From: Dehalococcoidia bacterium
GTDB lineage: Bacteria; Chloroflexota; Dehalococcoidia; SZUA-161
Reading direction: 5' to 3'
Assembly: GCA_020344295.1 (NCBI GenBank)
Contig: CP070819.1
Location: 1,515,184 to 1,520,977, forward strand
Length of the DNA: 5,794 nucleotides
Every line of letters begins with the position of its first letter. Position 1 is the first letter of the stretch. Position numbers and translations under genes: made by a program. The notes under the pieces were generated by a model. The model worked only from the letters and a program-made list of their open reading frames with translations. It was not told where the DNA came from and searched no databases. Positions 5,753-5,794 of this stretch are shown piece by piece.

Positions 5753-5794
5753 ATGGAGTATCAACATTATAGAAAGGAAATGAAAATGAAAAAG
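5753..5794 (+). CDS. 5' end of a gene running off the right edge
   Basis: The frame from the ATG at 5753 stays open to the window end (14 codons), with further in-frame ATGs at 5780 and 5786. The 5786 start has AAAGGA (5773-5778) at seven bases and would give a Met-Lys-Lys N-terminus. The 5753 start has GGAAGGTGA unusually close. A Lys-rich start could belong to an exported protein, but too little is visible to name a product or be sure it is a gene. Confidence 0.3.
   Translation, partial: MEYQHYRKEMKMKK

Noticed and set aside
1..5794. CRISPR arrays, tRNA or rRNA genes, insertion sequences
   Set aside because: No regularly spaced repeats, cloverleaf, rRNA-like segment, transposase or terminal inverted repeats were found on reading both strands.

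Overview
The window looks like bacterial chromosomal DNA. Its genes have strong AAGGAGG-type Shine-Dalgarno sites, and several intergenic regions carry sigma70-type -35/-10 pairs. Start codons include ATG, GTG and TTG. The gene bodies are moderately GC-rich and the last 150 bases are AT-rich. The protein types (a nitronate monooxygenase-like flavoprotein, an IlvD/Edd dehydratase, a DapA-family lyase and a DUF3795-like Cys-rich protein) would fit an environmental, possibly anaerobic, lineage such as Chloroflexota or a deltaproteobacterium. That placement is a low-confidence guess; nothing in the window fixes the taxonomy.

Layout. Positions 1-596 (+) hold the C-terminal half of a major facilitator transporter that enters from the left edge. 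After a candidate promoter, 757-1743 (+) encodes an FMN-dependent nitronate monooxygenase / 2-nitropropane dioxygenase family protein, and 1888-3471 (+) encodes an IlvD/Edd-family Fe-S dehydratase. Convergent to these, on the minus strand, is a two-gene unit: a DapA/NanA-family lyase (4700 to 3810) followed by an 88-residue two-helix membrane protein (3771 to 3505). Divergent from the lyase, on the plus strand, is a 65-codon remnant of a glycerate kinase gene (4881-5078). It has kept its promoter, ribosome binding site and start codon but appears to have lost the middle of the gene. A Cys-rich DUF3795-like gene follows (5147-5494). After a non-coding AT-rich stretch, the first codons of another gene run off the right edge.

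How the genes may work together (inference). An IlvD/Edd dehydratase, an aldolase of the DapA/NanA class and a glycerate kinase are the dehydratase, aldolase and kinase steps of non- or semi-phosphorylative sugar-acid breakdown: aldonate to 2-keto-3-deoxy acid, then pyruvate plus a three-carbon aldehyde, then glycerate, then phosphoglycerate. The lyase lacks the Arg expected of a true dihydrodipicolinate synthase, which supports a catabolic aldolase. The dehydratase is also compatible with branched-chain amino acid synthesis (IlvD), and the sequence alone does not settle this. The transporter could import a substrate, but its specificity cannot be read. The kinase deletion suggests the pathway is being lost, or that its last step has moved to another locus.

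The most unusual observation is the glycerate kinase mini-gene with intact expression signals. It faces the lyase across a compact divergent promoter region (about 4701-4880). No CRISPR array, insertion sequence, tRNA or rRNA was seen, and I do not see strong evidence for a wholly new system.
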